64,000 bases of DNA from Palleronia caenipelagi (GTDB lineage: Bacteria > Pseudomonadota > Alphaproteobacteria > Rhodobacterales > Rhodobacteraceae): assembly GCF_007004065.1 (NCBI RefSeq), contig NZ_VFSV01000001.1, positions 1-64,000 on the forward strand. Direction: 5' to 3'. The translations under genes and the position numbers were made by a program. Positions within the stretch are counted from its first letter, which is position 1, and every line of letters begins with the position of its first letter. Shown here piece by piece: positions 26,417 through 37,000 of this stretch. The notes beneath the pieces were generated by a model. That model had not been told where the DNA came from. It did not search any database and saw nothing but the letters and a program-made list of their open reading frames with translations.

Positions 26417-28000
26417 ATGACATTGAATCTCTCAATGCCCAGCGTGGGTGAAGAACTGAAGCCGCGGATCACCGTTTTCGGGGTCGGTGGGGCGGGCGGC
26501 AATGCCGTCAACAACATGATCCAGAAGAACCTCGAGGGCGTGGATTTCGTGGTCGCCAACACCGACGCGCAGGCGTTGGCCCAGTCGGCCTCTCCTGCCC
26601 GGGTGCAGCTTGGCGCGAAGATCACCGAGGGCCTCGGTGCAGGCGCCCGTGCCGCCGTTGGTGCCGCTGCCGCTGAGGAGAGCATCGAGGATATCGTAAA
26701 CCATTTGGCGGGCTCGCATATGTGCTTTATCACCGCCGGGATGGGCGGTGGCACCGGCACCGGGGCCACGCCGATCATCGCGCAGGCCGCCCGTGAGCTG
26801 GGCGTGCTGACCGTGGGCGTGGTGACGAAGCCGTTCCAGTTCGAAGGCTCGCGTCGGATGCGGCAGGCTGAGGAGGGGATCGAAAACCTCCAGAAGATGG
26901 TTGATACGCTCATTATCATCCCGAACCAGAACCTTTTCCGGCTTGCCAACGAGAAAACCACCTGCACCGACGCCTTTGGCATGGCTGATGACGTTCTGTA
27001 TCAGGGGGTGAAGGGTGTCACGGATCTCATGGTCCGCCCCGGCATCATCAATCTCGACTTCGCTGATGTGCGGGCCGTGATGGACGAGATGGGCAAGGCG
27101 ATGATGGGAACCGGCGAGGCCGAGGGCGAAGAACGCGCTCGTGAGGCCGCCGAAAAGGCCATTGCCAACCCGCTACTGGACGAGATCAGCCTCAACGGCG
27201 CCAAGGGTGTGCTGATCAACGTCACCGGTGGTGACGACCTGACCCTGTATGAGCTGGACGAAGCGGCCAACGTGATCCGCGAGAAAGTGGATCAGGACGC
27301 GAATATCATCGTCGGTTCCACACTTGATCCCGAGATGCATGGCCGGATGCGTGTGAGCGTCGTGGCCACTGGCATCGACGCCGCCGAGGTCAGCCGCGAT
27401 ACGCCCATGCCGCGGCGCGCCGAAGAGCCCGCTCAGGCCCCGCAGCCCGTCGTGGAAGAGCCCGCACCGGCCCCCGTTGCGAGTGTGGCCGCTGAACGCC
27501 CCGCGCCGATCCGCAGCGAAGCGTCCGAGCCTGATTTCTTCGCCGACTGGGAGACCCGCCGGGCCGAAGAGCGTCACCGCACTGATGCAGAGCCTGCCGC
27601 TCATGACCCTGCGCCGCAGCCAGTGGCCGAAGCTCAGCCGCCGCGCACCGCGGTGCCCGGACAACCGTCGCCGGAGACGCTGGCGCGATTGGAGCAGGCC
27701 GTACGCAAACAACCCGCGTCCTCGGCGCAGCAAGGCTACAGTCGGACGCATCCTCAGCCGAGCGAGGAACGCCCTCGCTTTGGTATCAACTCGCTGATCA
27801 ACCGGGTGACAGGGCAGGCTGATGCGCGCCCTGCCGAGCCCCAGGCCCGTCCCGCCGCCCCCCAGCGTCAGGCCCCGGCAGCCACTGGTCTGGCCCGTCC
27901 GTCGGCCCATCCGGCGGCACGGTTCGAGGACGATGACGACAGTGGAGCATTGGACGACCGGATCGAAATCCCGGCGTTCCTGCGCCGTCAGGCCAACTGA
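26417..28000 (+). CDS. ftsZ: Cell division GTPase FtsZ
   Basis: A 527-residue tubulin-like GTPase that builds the Z ring. N-terminal [13 protein letters not shown], the GTP loop [12 protein letters not shown], the T7 catalytic loop [11 protein letters not shown] and the SxxGxR-type region are intact in residues 1-~320. A long Pro/Ala/Glu-rich linker of ~180 residues, usual in alphaproteobacteria, leads to the C-terminal partner-binding peptide [16 protein letters not shown] terminator follows immediately. The 173-nt upstream gap is AT-richer than its surroundings. Confidence 0.98.
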   Translation: MTLNLSMPSVGEELKPRITVFGVGGAGGNAVNNMIQKNLEGVDFVVANTDAQALAQSASPARVQLGAKITEGLGAGARAAVGAAAAEESIEDIVNHLAGSHMCFITAGMGGGTGTGATPIIAQAARELGVLTVGVVTKPFQFEGSRRMRQAEEGIENLQKMVDTLIIIPNQNLFRLANEKTTCTDAFGMADDVLYQGVKGVTDLMVRPGIINLDFADVRAVMDEMGKAMMGTGEAEGEERAREAAEKAIANPLLDEISLNGAKGVLINVTGGDDLTLYELDEAANVIREKVDQDANIIVGSTLDPEMHGRMRVSVVATGIDAAEVSRDTPMPRRAEEPAQAPQPVVEEPAPAPVASVAAERPAPIRSEASEPDFFADWETRRAEERHRTDAEPAAHDPAPQPVAEAQPPRTAVPGQPSPETLARLEQAVRKQPASSAQQGYSRTHPQPSEERPRFGINSLINRVTGQADARPAEPQARPAAPQRQAPAATGLARPSAHPAARFEDDDDSGALDDRIEIPAFLRRQAN

Positions 28001-28025
28001 TCCATCACGTTTTACCATCTTAAGG

Positions 28026-28049
28026 AGCCGGCCTTGTGCCGGCTTTTTT
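28026..28049 (+). terminator. Rho-independent terminator after ftsZ
   Basis: AGCCGGC/GCCGGCT stem (28026-28032 and 28038-28044) with loop CTTGT and a following T run to 28049. Confidence 0.9.
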
Positions 28050-28103
28050 GTTTTGACGTAGGGTTTTACCGTAATTTGTGATGGAACCCGGCGGGATGGC
28101 ACC

Positions 28104-28135
28104 GTTTGTGACAGGTTCTGTTACAAACCGTCACA
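28104..28135 (+). promoter_or_regulatory. Inverted and direct repeats upstream of lpxC
   Basis: GTTTGTGAC (28104-28112) and GTTACAAAC (28120-28128) form an inverted repeat with one wobble. In addition GTTACA and GTCACA recur 10 nt apart (28120 and 28130), a pattern like OmpR-family response-regulator sites. It lies ~80 nt upstream of lpxC. Which protein binds it, if any, is unknown. Confidence 0.35.
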
Positions 28136-28211
28136 ATGCTTGATTTGAGGTCTGTGCGAGGATCACTAACTGATCTTTCGTAACCCGGAGCCACCCGGAA
28201 AGGACCACCCC

Positions 28212-29135
28212 ATGCAGGCGACCCTCGCACACCCGATCACGCTCGACGGCGTGGGCCTCCACTCCGGAGCGCCAGCGCGTTTGCGTCTCAACCCGGCCCC
28301 TGCAGATCACGGTATCGTTTTTGTCAGGCTGTTTTCAGATGGCAGGGCCGTGTCCATTCCGGCGCGCTGGAACCGTGTCGAGCAGGTGGAACTCTGCACT
28401 CGCCTGCGGAGCGATGACGGGGTCGAGATCAGCACGATTGAGCACGTGATGGCTGCGCTTGCCGGATGCGGTGTTCACAATGCCCGAATCGAGATCGACG
28501 GTCCCGAAGTTCCGATCCTCGACGGGTCTTCGGCCCCGTTCGTCAGCGAGATTCTGCGCGTGGGCATCGCGCGACAGGACGCGCCAGTGCGGGCGTTGCG
28601 TGTGCTTGACGTGGTCGAGGTCCGCAACGGCCCGGCCTATGCGCGGCTGGAGCCCGCAGACGGTCTTGAAATCGACTTTTCCATCGACTTCGTGGACGCG
28701 GCCATCGGGAGGCAGAGCAAGCATCTCTCCATGGCGAACGGCACCTTTGTGCATGAGCTCTGCGACAGCCGGACGTTCTGCCGCCGGGCCGATGTGGACG
28801 CCATGCGGGAGCGCGGCCTCGCGTTGGGGGGATCGTACGATAACGCTGTTGTTGTTGACGGGGCCGAGGTGCTCAACCCCGGCGGTCTGCGGCACGCCGA
28901 TGAAGCCGTCCGCCACAAGATGCTCGACGCGCTCGGAGATCTTGCTCTGGCTGGTGGACCGATTCTCGGGCGGTATACGGGCGTTCGTGCGGGCCATGCC
29001 CTGACCAATGCGCTGCTGCGGACCTTGTTTGCGCGGTCGGGGGCGGTGCGTTGGGTTGAGGCGGATGCCGAAACCTTGGTGCGCTTGCCCGGTGCGGGTC
29101 TTCGGGCCAGCGACGCGCGGCTTCTCGCGGCCTGA
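28212..29135 (+). CDS. lpxC: UDP-3-O-acyl-N-acetylglucosamine deacetylase LpxC
   Basis: A 307-residue zinc amidase, the committed step of lipid A synthesis. It opens with QATLAHPITLDGVGLHSGAPARL; zinc ligands are in TIEHVMAAL and in RHKMLDALGDLAL (His and Asp), and the usual C-terminal GHALTNALLRTLF is present. The gene follows ftsZ, separated by a terminator and a repeat-bearing upstream region, and so appears to have its own promoter. Confidence 0.97.
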   Translation: MQATLAHPITLDGVGLHSGAPARLRLNPAPADHGIVFVRLFSDGRAVSIPARWNRVEQVELCTRLRSDDGVEISTIEHVMAALAGCGVHNARIEIDGPEVPILDGSSAPFVSEILRVGIARQDAPVRALRVLDVVEVRNGPAYARLEPADGLEIDFSIDFVDAAIGRQSKHLSMANGTFVHELCDSRTFCRRADVDAMRERGLALGGSYDNAVVVDGAEVLNPGGLRHADEAVRHKMLDALGDLALAGGPILGRYTGVRAGHALTNALLRTLFARSGAVRWVEADAETLVRLPGAGLRASDARLLAA

Positions 29136-29233
29136 CGCTTCGGCGTTTTGCACCGGATTTTTCTGTGCTAACAACCCGACCAAAGGGGGCTTGCTTGGCC
29201 CTGAATGCGGAAATGGGATAGCAGGATTTGGGC

Positions 29234-30079
29234 ATGGCAGGGTTTTCAGGGCGTCTGATCTGCGTGATCGCGTTGAGCATTGCGGTGACCGGGTGTGGGC
29301 GTTTCGGGCTGCCGGGCGGAGATCAGGAGGCTCCGCTGGAGAGTCTTGACGCCGCCAGCATCTACCAGCGTGCTGAACTGGAGCTGGAGACCAACAACCC
29401 TGAGCGCGCCGCGACCTATTTCGGCGAAGTAGAGCGTCTCTATCCCTATTCCGAATGGGGGCGCCGCGCGCTTGTGATGCAGGCTTTGTCCTATCACCGG
29501 GACGGTGATTACGAGAGCGCCCGTGGATCGGCCCAGCGCTATCTGGAGTTCTATCCCACTGGCGAGGACGCGGCCTATGCTCAGTATCTGTTGGCGCTTA
29601 GCTATTACGACCAGATCGACGACGTGGGGCGGGATCAGGGGCTGACGTTCCAGGCTCTTCAGGCCCTGCGGGAGGTGATCGAACTGCATCCTGACACAGA
29701 ATACGCACGCTCTTCGGTCCTGAAATTTGATCTGGCCTTCGACCATCTGGCGGGTAAGGAAATGGAGATCGGTCGCTATTACCTGAAGCGCCGCCATTAC
29801 GCCGCTGCGATCAAGCGGTTCCGCGTCGTGGTCGAGGATTTCCAGACCACCACCCACACGCCCGAAGCGCTGTTGCGTCTGGTAGAGGCGTATCTGTCGC
29901 TGGGTCTGGTGAATGAGGCCCGGACGGCGGGGGCAATCCTCGGGTATAACTATCGCTCGACGCCTTGGTATCAGGATGCCTACGCTCTGCTCACCGGTCG
30001 TGGTCTGACGCTGGAGCCTGCGGGCGAGTCGTGGCTGACCGTCATTTACCGTCAGGTGATCCGTGGCGAGTGGCTGTGA
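29234..30079 (+). CDS. bamD: Outer membrane protein assembly factor BamD
   Basis: A 281-residue outer-membrane lipoprotein of the BAM complex. Signal peptide with lipobox VTGC, then TPR-like helical repeats: IYQRAELELETNNPERAATYFGEVERLYPYS, ARGSAQRYLEFYPTGEDAAYAQYLLALSYYDQ and RRHYAAAIKRFRVVVEDFQTT, matching the BamD/ComL pattern. Start could be ATG 29234 or TTG 29228. recN follows after 21 nt. Confidence 0.95.
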   Translation: MAGFSGRLICVIALSIAVTGCGRFGLPGGDQEAPLESLDAASIYQRAELELETNNPERAATYFGEVERLYPYSEWGRRALVMQALSYHRDGDYESARGSAQRYLEFYPTGEDAAYAQYLLALSYYDQIDDVGRDQGLTFQALQALREVIELHPDTEYARSSVLKFDLAFDHLAGKEMEIGRYYLKRRHYAAAIKRFRVVVEDFQTTTHTPEALLRLVEAYLSLGLVNEARTAGAILGYNYRSTPWYQDAYALLTGRGLTLEPAGESWLTVIYRQVIRGEWL

Positions 30080-30100
30080 ACTGAGGTCCCGGACCCGCCC

Positions 30101-31747
30101 ATGTTGACCACCCTGACCATCCGCGACCTGCTGCTCATCGACCGGCTGGATCTGGAGTTCCAGCCGGGGCTGAATGTGCTGACCGGCGAGACCGGCGCGG
30201 GTAAGTCAATCCTGCTCGACTCGCTGGGCTTTGTACTCGGCTGGCGGGGCCGGGCCGAGCTGGTGCGGCAGGGGGCTGAGCGGGGCGAGGTCACGGCGGT
30301 ATTCGATCTGGCGCCCGGTCATCCGGCGCTGGCGGTGCTGGACGAGGCCGGTTTCGAGCATGAGGGCGAGGTGATCCTGCGCCGCGTGAACAACCGCGAC
30401 GGGCGAAAGACCGCATGGATCAACGACCGTCGCGCATCGGGGGAAATCCTGCGACGGGTGTCCGAGACTTTGGTGGAACTGCACGGCCAGCACGATGATC
30501 GCGGTCTGCTGGACCCTCGCGGACACCGGGAGTTGCTCGACGCGTTTGCCGGTGTAGAGTCGGAATTGGAGGCTGTCAGGACGGCATGGAGCGTGCGGCA
30601 AAGGGCGGCGCGTGCGCTGTCTGAGGCCGAGGCGCGCTTGACCGCTGCGCGGGATGAGGAGGAGTTCCTGCGCCATGCCGTGGGCGAGCTGGACCAGCTT
30701 GATCCGCAACCGGGCGAGGATGAAGCGCTGGATATCCGGCGTCGTCACATGCAGGCCGCCGAGCGGGTGCGCGAAGATCTGGCCCGTGCCCACGCGGCGC
30801 TGGGACCTGAGGGCGCGGATGGTTTGCTCAGCGACGCCTATCGCCGCTTTGACGCCGCCGCCCCGACGCTCGAAGGCGCGCTGGATGACGTGACCGAGGC
30901 GCTGACCCGCGCCATGGACGCGCTGGCCGAAGCGGAGCAGGGCGCTGCGCGGGTCCTCGAAGCGCTGGATTATGACCCGGACGAGCTGGAGCGGACCGAA
31001 GAGCGTCTCTTTGCGATCCGCGCTCTAGCCCGCAAATATGACGTGCTGCCCGATGACCTCGCCGCCCATGCGGATGTGCTGCGTGCACGGCTGATGGCGC
31101 TCGATTCAGGCGAGCGCGATCTGGAGCAGCTTCGCGCCGATCTGATCGCCGCCAACGGCACCTATGACGCCGCTTCCACAAAGCTGTCGGAGCGTCGCCG
31201 CGAGGCAGGCGGGCGGCTCGATGCGGCCATGGCGCGGGAGTTGGCGCCCCTGAAGATGGAGCGCGCGGTTTTCGCCACCCATGTGACGCCCGCCGAGCCC
31301 TCGGCCTTGGGGCGTGACATGGTGGAGTTCACCGTCGCCACCAACCCCGGCGCCCCTGCCGGTCCGTTGGGCAAGATCGCCAGCGGCGGCGAACTGTCCC
31401 GCTTTCTGCTTGCGCTCAAGGTCTGCCTGACTGGCGACGAATCGGGCCTGACGCTGATCTTTGACGAGATCGACCGGGGCGTTGGCGGGGCGACGGCGGA
31501 CGCTGTGGGACGTCGGCTCGCATCTCTGGCGGAGGGCGGACAGGTGCTTGTTGTCACACACTCGCCGCAAGTGGCGGCCAAGGGCGCGCATCACTGGCGG
31601 GTGGAGAAATCCGTCGCGGACGGTCTGACGACCTCCAATGTTGTGCCCCTGTCCGAGGCCGAGCGAGTGACCGAGGTGGCGCGGATGCTGGCGGGCGACC
31701 GGATCACCGACGAGGCCCGTGGCGCGGCGCGGGCGCTCCTCGACTGA
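30101..31747 (+). CDS. recN: DNA repair protein RecN
   Basis: A 548-residue SMC-like ATPase for double-strand-break repair. Walker A GETGAGKSILLDSL at ~28-41, the ELHGQHDDRGLLDP block, a long central coiled coil rich in Ala/Glu/Arg, and the C-terminal GGELSRFLLALK signature with Walker B LTLIFDEIDRGVGG. It is probably transcribed with bamD. No GTTC-N7-GTTC SOS box of the Rhodobacter kind was found in the short upstream gap. Confidence 0.96.
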   Translation: MLTTLTIRDLLLIDRLDLEFQPGLNVLTGETGAGKSILLDSLGFVLGWRGRAELVRQGAERGEVTAVFDLAPGHPALAVLDEAGFEHEGEVILRRVNNRDGRKTAWINDRRASGEILRRVSETLVELHGQHDDRGLLDPRGHRELLDAFAGVESELEAVRTAWSVRQRAARALSEAEARLTAARDEEEFLRHAVGELDQLDPQPGEDEALDIRRRHMQAAERVREDLARAHAALGPEGADGLLSDAYRRFDAAAPTLEGALDDVTEALTRAMDALAEAEQGAARVLEALDYDPDELERTEERLFAIRALARKYDVLPDDLAAHADVLRARLMALDSGERDLEQLRADLIAANGTYDAASTKLSERRREAGGRLDAAMARELAPLKMERAVFATHVTPAEPSALGRDMVEFTVATNPGAPAGPLGKIASGGELSRFLLALKVCLTGDESGLTLIFDEIDRGVGGATADAVGRRLASLAEGGQVLVVTHSPQVAAKGAHHWRVEKSVADGLTTSNVVPLSEAERVTEVARMLAGDRITDEARGAARALLD

Positions 31748-31809
31748 GCCACTCGCGTTTCACTTTCCCCTGCGGTGCCGTTATCACGGTGTGAGGGGGC
31801 GAAGACGGG

Positions 31810-33480
31810 ATGACCGAGGGCGACAGCATATCTCAGCGGATCAAAGCGCGTTTGCATCGCGCTGCCCAGCTTCTGCGCGACAGGGGCCCCGATCAGCTGC
31901 AATTCTGGCTGATTGCGCTGCTGATCGGGACGGCGTCTGGCTTTGCCGCGCTGTTCTTCCGCCGTGGCATCGAAGCGCTGCAAGCCACGCTCTACCGGGT
32001 CGATGATGTGAACCGTCTGGTGGCCACGGCTAATCTGCCGTGGTTTCTGTTTCTTGTCTGGCCGATCCTCGGGGGGCTGGTGGTGGGGATTATCCTGCAC
32101 CGCACGACCCCCGGCGGGCGCGTGCATTCGGTGGCGGACGTGATCGAGGGTGCGGCCTTGCGCGACGGACGGGTGGAGGTCCGGGCGGGCCTCGGCTCGG
32201 CTTTGGCCTCACTGATCACGCTGGGGTCCGGCGGCTCCTCAGGGCGCGAGGGGCCGGTGGTGCATCTGGCCGCCGTCATCGCCACCTGGGTAAATGACCT
32301 GATCCGGGCCCGCGGCATCACGGCGCGCGACCTGCTGGGCTGCGCCGTGGCTGCCGCTGTTTCCGCGTCGTTCAACGCGCCCATCGCCGGGGCGCTCTTT
32401 GCCCTCGAAGTCGTCTTGCGGCACTTCGCTCTCCACGCCTTTGCGCCCATCGTGATCGCGAGCGCCGTGGGCACGGTGATCAACCACCTGCATTTTGGTG
32501 GCGTCACGGAGTTCCGGCTGGGTGAGCAGGGTGCATTGGCCTTTTACCGCGAATTGCCAGCCTTCCTCATTCTGGGTCTGGTCTGCGGCGCTGTGGCGGT
32601 TGTGCTGATGAAGGCGATCTTCTGGACGGACAAAATCGCGGAGCACTGGCGGGCGCGGATGGGCATTCCGTCCTGGCTCCGGCCCGCCATCGCCGGGGCG
32701 CTGTTGGGCGTTCTGGCGCTGGGGTTTCCGCAGATCATCGGCGTGGGCTACGAGACGACCTCGCTGGCGCTGACCGGCCAGCTGGTGCTCTGGCACGCGG
32801 TGCTGCTGGCGGTCGTAAAGGTCATGGCTGTGGCGATCACCATGGGCGGACGGATGGGGGGCGGCGTGTTCTCGCCCTCGCTGATGGTCGGCGCGCTGGT
32901 GGGATTGTCGTTTGGCCTGATCGCCACCAGTGTCTTTCCTACCGTCTCCAGCGTCCCGACTCTCTATGCGCTGGCGGGGATGGGCGCGGTGGCGGCGGCA
33001 GTGCTGGGCGCGCCGATCTCCACCACGCTCATCGTGTTTGAGCTGACCGGGGACTGGCAGACGGGGCTAGCGGTGATGGTCGCGGTCTCCACCTCCGTCG
33101 CGCTGGCCTCGCGGCTGGTGGATCATTCCTTTTTTCTTAGCCAGCTCGAAAATCGCGGGTTGCACGTGGCGCCGGGGCCGCAAGCCTATCTGCTCGGTAT
33201 GTTCCGGGTCTCCAACGTCATGCGCAAACCGAATGACAAGCATGCGGTTCCGAGTGACGAGGTCTGGGAGGCGCTGGAGGCCGGGTTCCATATCGAGCCC
33301 AATGCGACGCTGGAGGATGCGATGCCACTGTTTCGCCGCTCGATGCGGCTCTGGATCCCGGTGGTGAAGATGGGCGGGGAGGGCGAGGCACCGCAGATCC
33401 TCGGGACGCTGCACCATGTGGATGCCCTGCAACGCTACAATCAGGCCCTCGCGGCCACGGCGGCCGAAGAGCATTCCTGA
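31810..33480 (+). CDS. ClC family chloride channel or Cl-/H+ antiporter
   Basis: A 556-residue inner-membrane protein with about ten hydrophobic helices. ClC signatures are GSGGSSGREGP (residues ~138-148, including the gating Glu in GREGP), FNAPIAGALFALEV and GGRMGGGVFSPSLMVGALVG. The ~100-residue cytoplasmic tail has weak CBS-like features (NATLEDAMPLFRRS, LGTLHHVDALQRYN). Presence of the gating Glu does not by itself separate channel from antiporter. Confidence 0.93.
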   Translation: MTEGDSISQRIKARLHRAAQLLRDRGPDQLQFWLIALLIGTASGFAALFFRRGIEALQATLYRVDDVNRLVATANLPWFLFLVWPILGGLVVGIILHRTTPGGRVHSVADVIEGAALRDGRVEVRAGLGSALASLITLGSGGSSGREGPVVHLAAVIATWVNDLIRARGITARDLLGCAVAAAVSASFNAPIAGALFALEVVLRHFALHAFAPIVIASAVGTVINHLHFGGVTEFRLGEQGALAFYRELPAFLILGLVCGAVAVVLMKAIFWTDKIAEHWRARMGIPSWLRPAIAGALLGVLALGFPQIIGVGYETTSLALTGQLVLWHAVLLAVVKVMAVAITMGGRMGGGVFSPSLMVGALVGLSFGLIATSVFPTVSSVPTLYALAGMGAVAAAVLGAPISTTLIVFELTGDWQTGLAVMVAVSTSVALASRLVDHSFFLSQLENRGLHVAPGPQAYLLGMFRVSNVMRKPNDKHAVPSDEVWEALEAGFHIEPNATLEDAMPLFRRSMRLWIPVVKMGGEGEAPQILGTLHHVDALQRYNQALAATAAEEHS

Positions 33481-33523
33481 GGTGCTTTTCATTCCCGCAA
33501 TTTATCTCTAGAGAGACCCGTGT

Positions 33524-33600
<77 letters not shown>

Positions 33601-33830
33601 TCCAGCTCTCTCGGAGCGTGTGCGCACGGGTTTGCTCTTCCTCACATCATCTGCTGGTTGCGACTCACGGCACTGTGCCTCCCGTGCCATAACGGATCGC
33701 GGATATGGTGGTGTGGGGCCCTAATTTCACCAAGATCTTGTGTCGGCGCCGGGTGTGTCCCGACATGGGGATCCTGCCCGATTCGGTTGGTATGCCGCGC
33801 GGTTTCTCGCTTGAAACGGGTTTTCCGAAG

Positions 33831-33839
33831 TTTTCCACA
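33831..33839 (+). promoter_or_regulatory. Candidate DnaA box upstream of nrdJ
   Basis: TTTTCCACA matches the TTWTNCACA consensus exactly, 232 nt before the nrdJ start. DnaA is known to regulate ribonucleotide reductase genes in other bacteria; here this is only a sequence match. Confidence 0.35.
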
Positions 33840-33970
33840 GGGTTGCTCCACGGCAGAGACCCGACGAATCTGCACGTTTGTGGGTCAACCGGTTTCTCTT
33901 GTGGAGAAGGTAAAAAAATTCATTGTCACAGACCCACCGTCACGGCAATTTGTGCGAACAGATCAATCCG

Positions 33971-33986
33971 GCACCACATCTAGTAG
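33971..33986 (+). promoter_or_regulatory. Candidate NrdR box upstream of nrdJ
   Basis: GCACCACATCTAGTAG matches all six strongly conserved positions of the NrdR consensus (acaCwAtATaTwGtgt). It lies ~85 nt upstream of ATG 34071. A second box at the usual 31-32-nt spacing was not found, which lowers confidence. Confidence 0.35.
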
Positions 33987-34070
33987 CGACGGCGTTCCCT
34001 TGGGGTGAGTGGCCCCCGCTGCGGTGGATATGGTCCGCACACCGAACAGTTTGTATCTAACGGGGCAGCT

Positions 34071-37000
34071 ATGAAGATCGAGCGCAGGTTTACCAAGGCA
34101 GGTCAGGACGCATACGCGGATCTGGAATTCACCACCACCGTCAGCGAGATTCGTAATCCCGACGGCACTGTGGTGTTCCGCAACGAGTCCGTCGAGGTTC
34201 CTGCGGATTGGAGCCAGGTGGCCTCGGACGTTATTGCGCAGAAATATTTCCGCAAAGCCGGGGTGCCCGCGAAACTGAAGCGCGTGAAGGAAAAGGGTGT
34301 GCCCGAGTTCCTGTGGCGCTCGGTACCTGATGGCGACTGCGAGAAGGTCGGTGAGACCTCCGCGCGGCAGGTCTTCGACCGTCTCGCCGGGGCCTGGGCC
34401 TATTGGGGCTGGAAGGGCGGCTATTTCTCCACCGAGGAGGATGCGCAGGCCTACTTCGACGAAATGCGCTACATGCTGGCCAGCCAGATGGCCGCGCCGA
34501 ACTCGCCCCAGTGGTTCAACACCGGCCTACACTGGGCCTATGGCATTGACGGCCCGAGTCAGGGGCACTTCTACGTGGACTGGAAGACCGGCAAGCTCAC
34601 CAAGTCGAAAACCGCCTATGAGCACCCGCAGCCCCATGCGTGCTTTATCCAGTCGGTCAGCGACGATCTGGTGAACGAGGGCGGAATCATGGATCTGTGG
34701 GTCCGTGAGGCGCGGCTGTTCAAATACGGCTCCGGCACCGGCACCAACTTTTCCTCGCTGCGCGGCGAGGGTGAATCGCTGTCGGGCGGTGGCAAATCCT
34801 CCGGCCTGATGGGCTTCCTGAAGATCGGCGACCGGGCGGCCGGTGCGATCAAATCCGGCGGCACCACCCGCCGCGCGGCCAAGATGGTGATCTGCGACGC
34901 CGACCACCCGGATATCGAGGACTTCATCAACTGGAAGGTCATCGAGGAGCAGAAGGTCGCGAGCCTCGTGGCCGGCTCCAAGATGCATGAGCGCGAGCTG
35001 AACGGCATCTTTACGGCGATCCGCGAGTATAGCGGCGAAGACGACGCCTTCGATCCGAAGGATAACGCCGCCCTGCGCACCGCCATCCGGTCCGCCAAGA
35101 AATGCGCGATTCCCGATACTTACATCAAGCGCGTGCTCGACTACGCGCGGCAGGGTTTCGGGTCCATCGAATTCCCGACCTATGACACCGACTGGGACAG
35201 CGAAGCCTACAGCTCGGTCTCGGGTCAGAACTCGAACAACTCGATCCGCGTCACCGATGCCTTCCTGCAGGCGGTGAAGGACGATGCCGATTGGGAGCTG
35301 ATCCGCCGCACGGACGGCTCCGTCGCCAAAACGATCAAAGCGCGCGATCTCTGGGAGCAGGTGGGTCACGCCGCCTGGGCCTGTGCCGATCCCGGCATCC
35401 AGTTCCACGACACCGTGAATGCCTGGCACACCTGCCCCGAAGACGGGGAGATCCGCGGCTCGAACCCATGCTCGGAGTATATGTTCCTCGACGACACGGC
35501 CTGTAACCTTGCGTCGATGAACCTGCTGACCTTCCTGAAGGACGGCGAGTTCGATGCGGATGGCTATATGCATGCCACCCGGCTCTGGACCGTGACGCTG
35601 GAAATCAGCGTGATGATGGCCCAGTTCCCGTCAAAGGAAATCGCCCAGCGCAGCTATGATTTCCGCACGCTGGGTCTCGGCTACGCCAATATCGGCGGCC
35701 TGCTGATGAACATGGGCTACGGCTATGACAGCGACGAGGGCCGGGCGCTCTGCGGCGCGCTTACCGCGCTGATGACCGGCGTCAGCTACGCGACCTCCGC
35801 CGAGATGGCGGGCGAGCTGGGGTCTTTCCCGGGCTACGAGAAGAACGCACCGCACATGCTGCGTGTCATCCGCAACCACCGCACCGCCGCCCATGGCAAG
35901 GCCAAGGGCTACGAGGCGCTGGCGGTGAAGCCGGTGCCGCTCGATCACAAGAACTGCCCGGATCAGGAGCTCGTCTCCCGCGCCGTGGCCTCCTGGGATC
36001 GTGCGCTGGAGCTGGGCAAAAAGCACGGCTACCGCAACGCGCAGGTCTCGGTGATCGCGCCCACCGGAACCATCGGGCTGGTCATGGATTGCGACACCAC
36101 CGGGATCGAGCCGGACTTTGCGCTGGTCAAATTCAAGAAGCTCGCGGGTGGCGGCTATTTCAAGATCATCAACCGCTCGGTGCCCGCAGCGCTGGAGACA
36201 CTGGGCTATGGCTCGGCGGCGATCGAGGAAATTATCGCCTATGCGGTGGGTCACGCCACGCTCGGGAATGCGCCCGGCATCACCCATGCGGCGCTGATCG
36301 GCCACGGCTTTGGCCAGACCGAGATCGACAAGATCGAGGCCGCGCTGCCCTCGGCCTTCGACATCCGGTTTGTGTTCAACCAGTGGACGCTGGGCGAGGA
36401 GTTCTGCACCCGTACGCTGGGCATCCCTGCGGCGAAGCTGAACGATCCGACCTTCGACCTGCTGCGCCATCTGGGCTTCTCCAAAAAGGACATCGAGGCC
36501 GCCAACGCCCATGTCTGCGGTACCATGACGCTGGAGGGCGCCCCCCATCTGAAGGAAGAACATTACGCCGTCTTTGACTGCGCCAATGCCTGTGGCAAGA
36601 TCGGCAAGCGTTACCTGTCGGTGGACAGCCACATCCGAATGATGGCCGCCGCCCAGAGCTTCATCTCCGGCGCGATCTCAAAGACCATCAACATGGCGAA
36701 CACCGCCACCATCGAGGATTGCCAGAAGGCCTATGAACTGAGCTGGTCGCTCGGGGTGAAGGCCAATGCGCTCTACCGCGACGGGTCCAAACTCAGCCAG
36801 CCGCTGGCCGCTGCGCTGATCGAGGATGACGAAGAGGCCGAAGAGGTGCTCGCCAATGGCTCGGCTCAGGAAAAAGCCGTCGTCATGGCAGAGAAGATCG
36901 TCGAGAAGATCATCGTCAAAGAGGTCGCCCGTGGCCGCGAAAAGATGCCCGAACGGCGTCGTGGCTACACCCAGAAAGCCGTGGTTGGTGGCCACAAGGT

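Larger units (their letters stand above)
33601..34070. other. Long upstream region of nrdJ
   Basis: This 470-bp stretch between tRNA-Pro and nrdJ holds no supported gene. It contains a perfect TTTTCCACA DnaA-box match at 33831-33839, a near-match in reverse orientation at 33899-33907 and an NrdR-like box at 33971-33986. No cobalamin riboswitch B12 box and no terminator were found. Confidence 0.5.

Noticed and set aside
30040-30101. SOS (LexA) box for recN
   Set aside because: No GTTC-N7-GTTC or GAAC-N7-GAAC pattern lies in the short bamD-recN gap; any SOS promoter would have to be further upstream.
33601-34070. Cobalamin riboswitch before the B12-dependent nrdJ
   Set aside because: No B12-box-like sequence or extensive paired leader was found; control of cobalamin-dependent enzymes by such switches is usually for B12-independent isozymes anyway.
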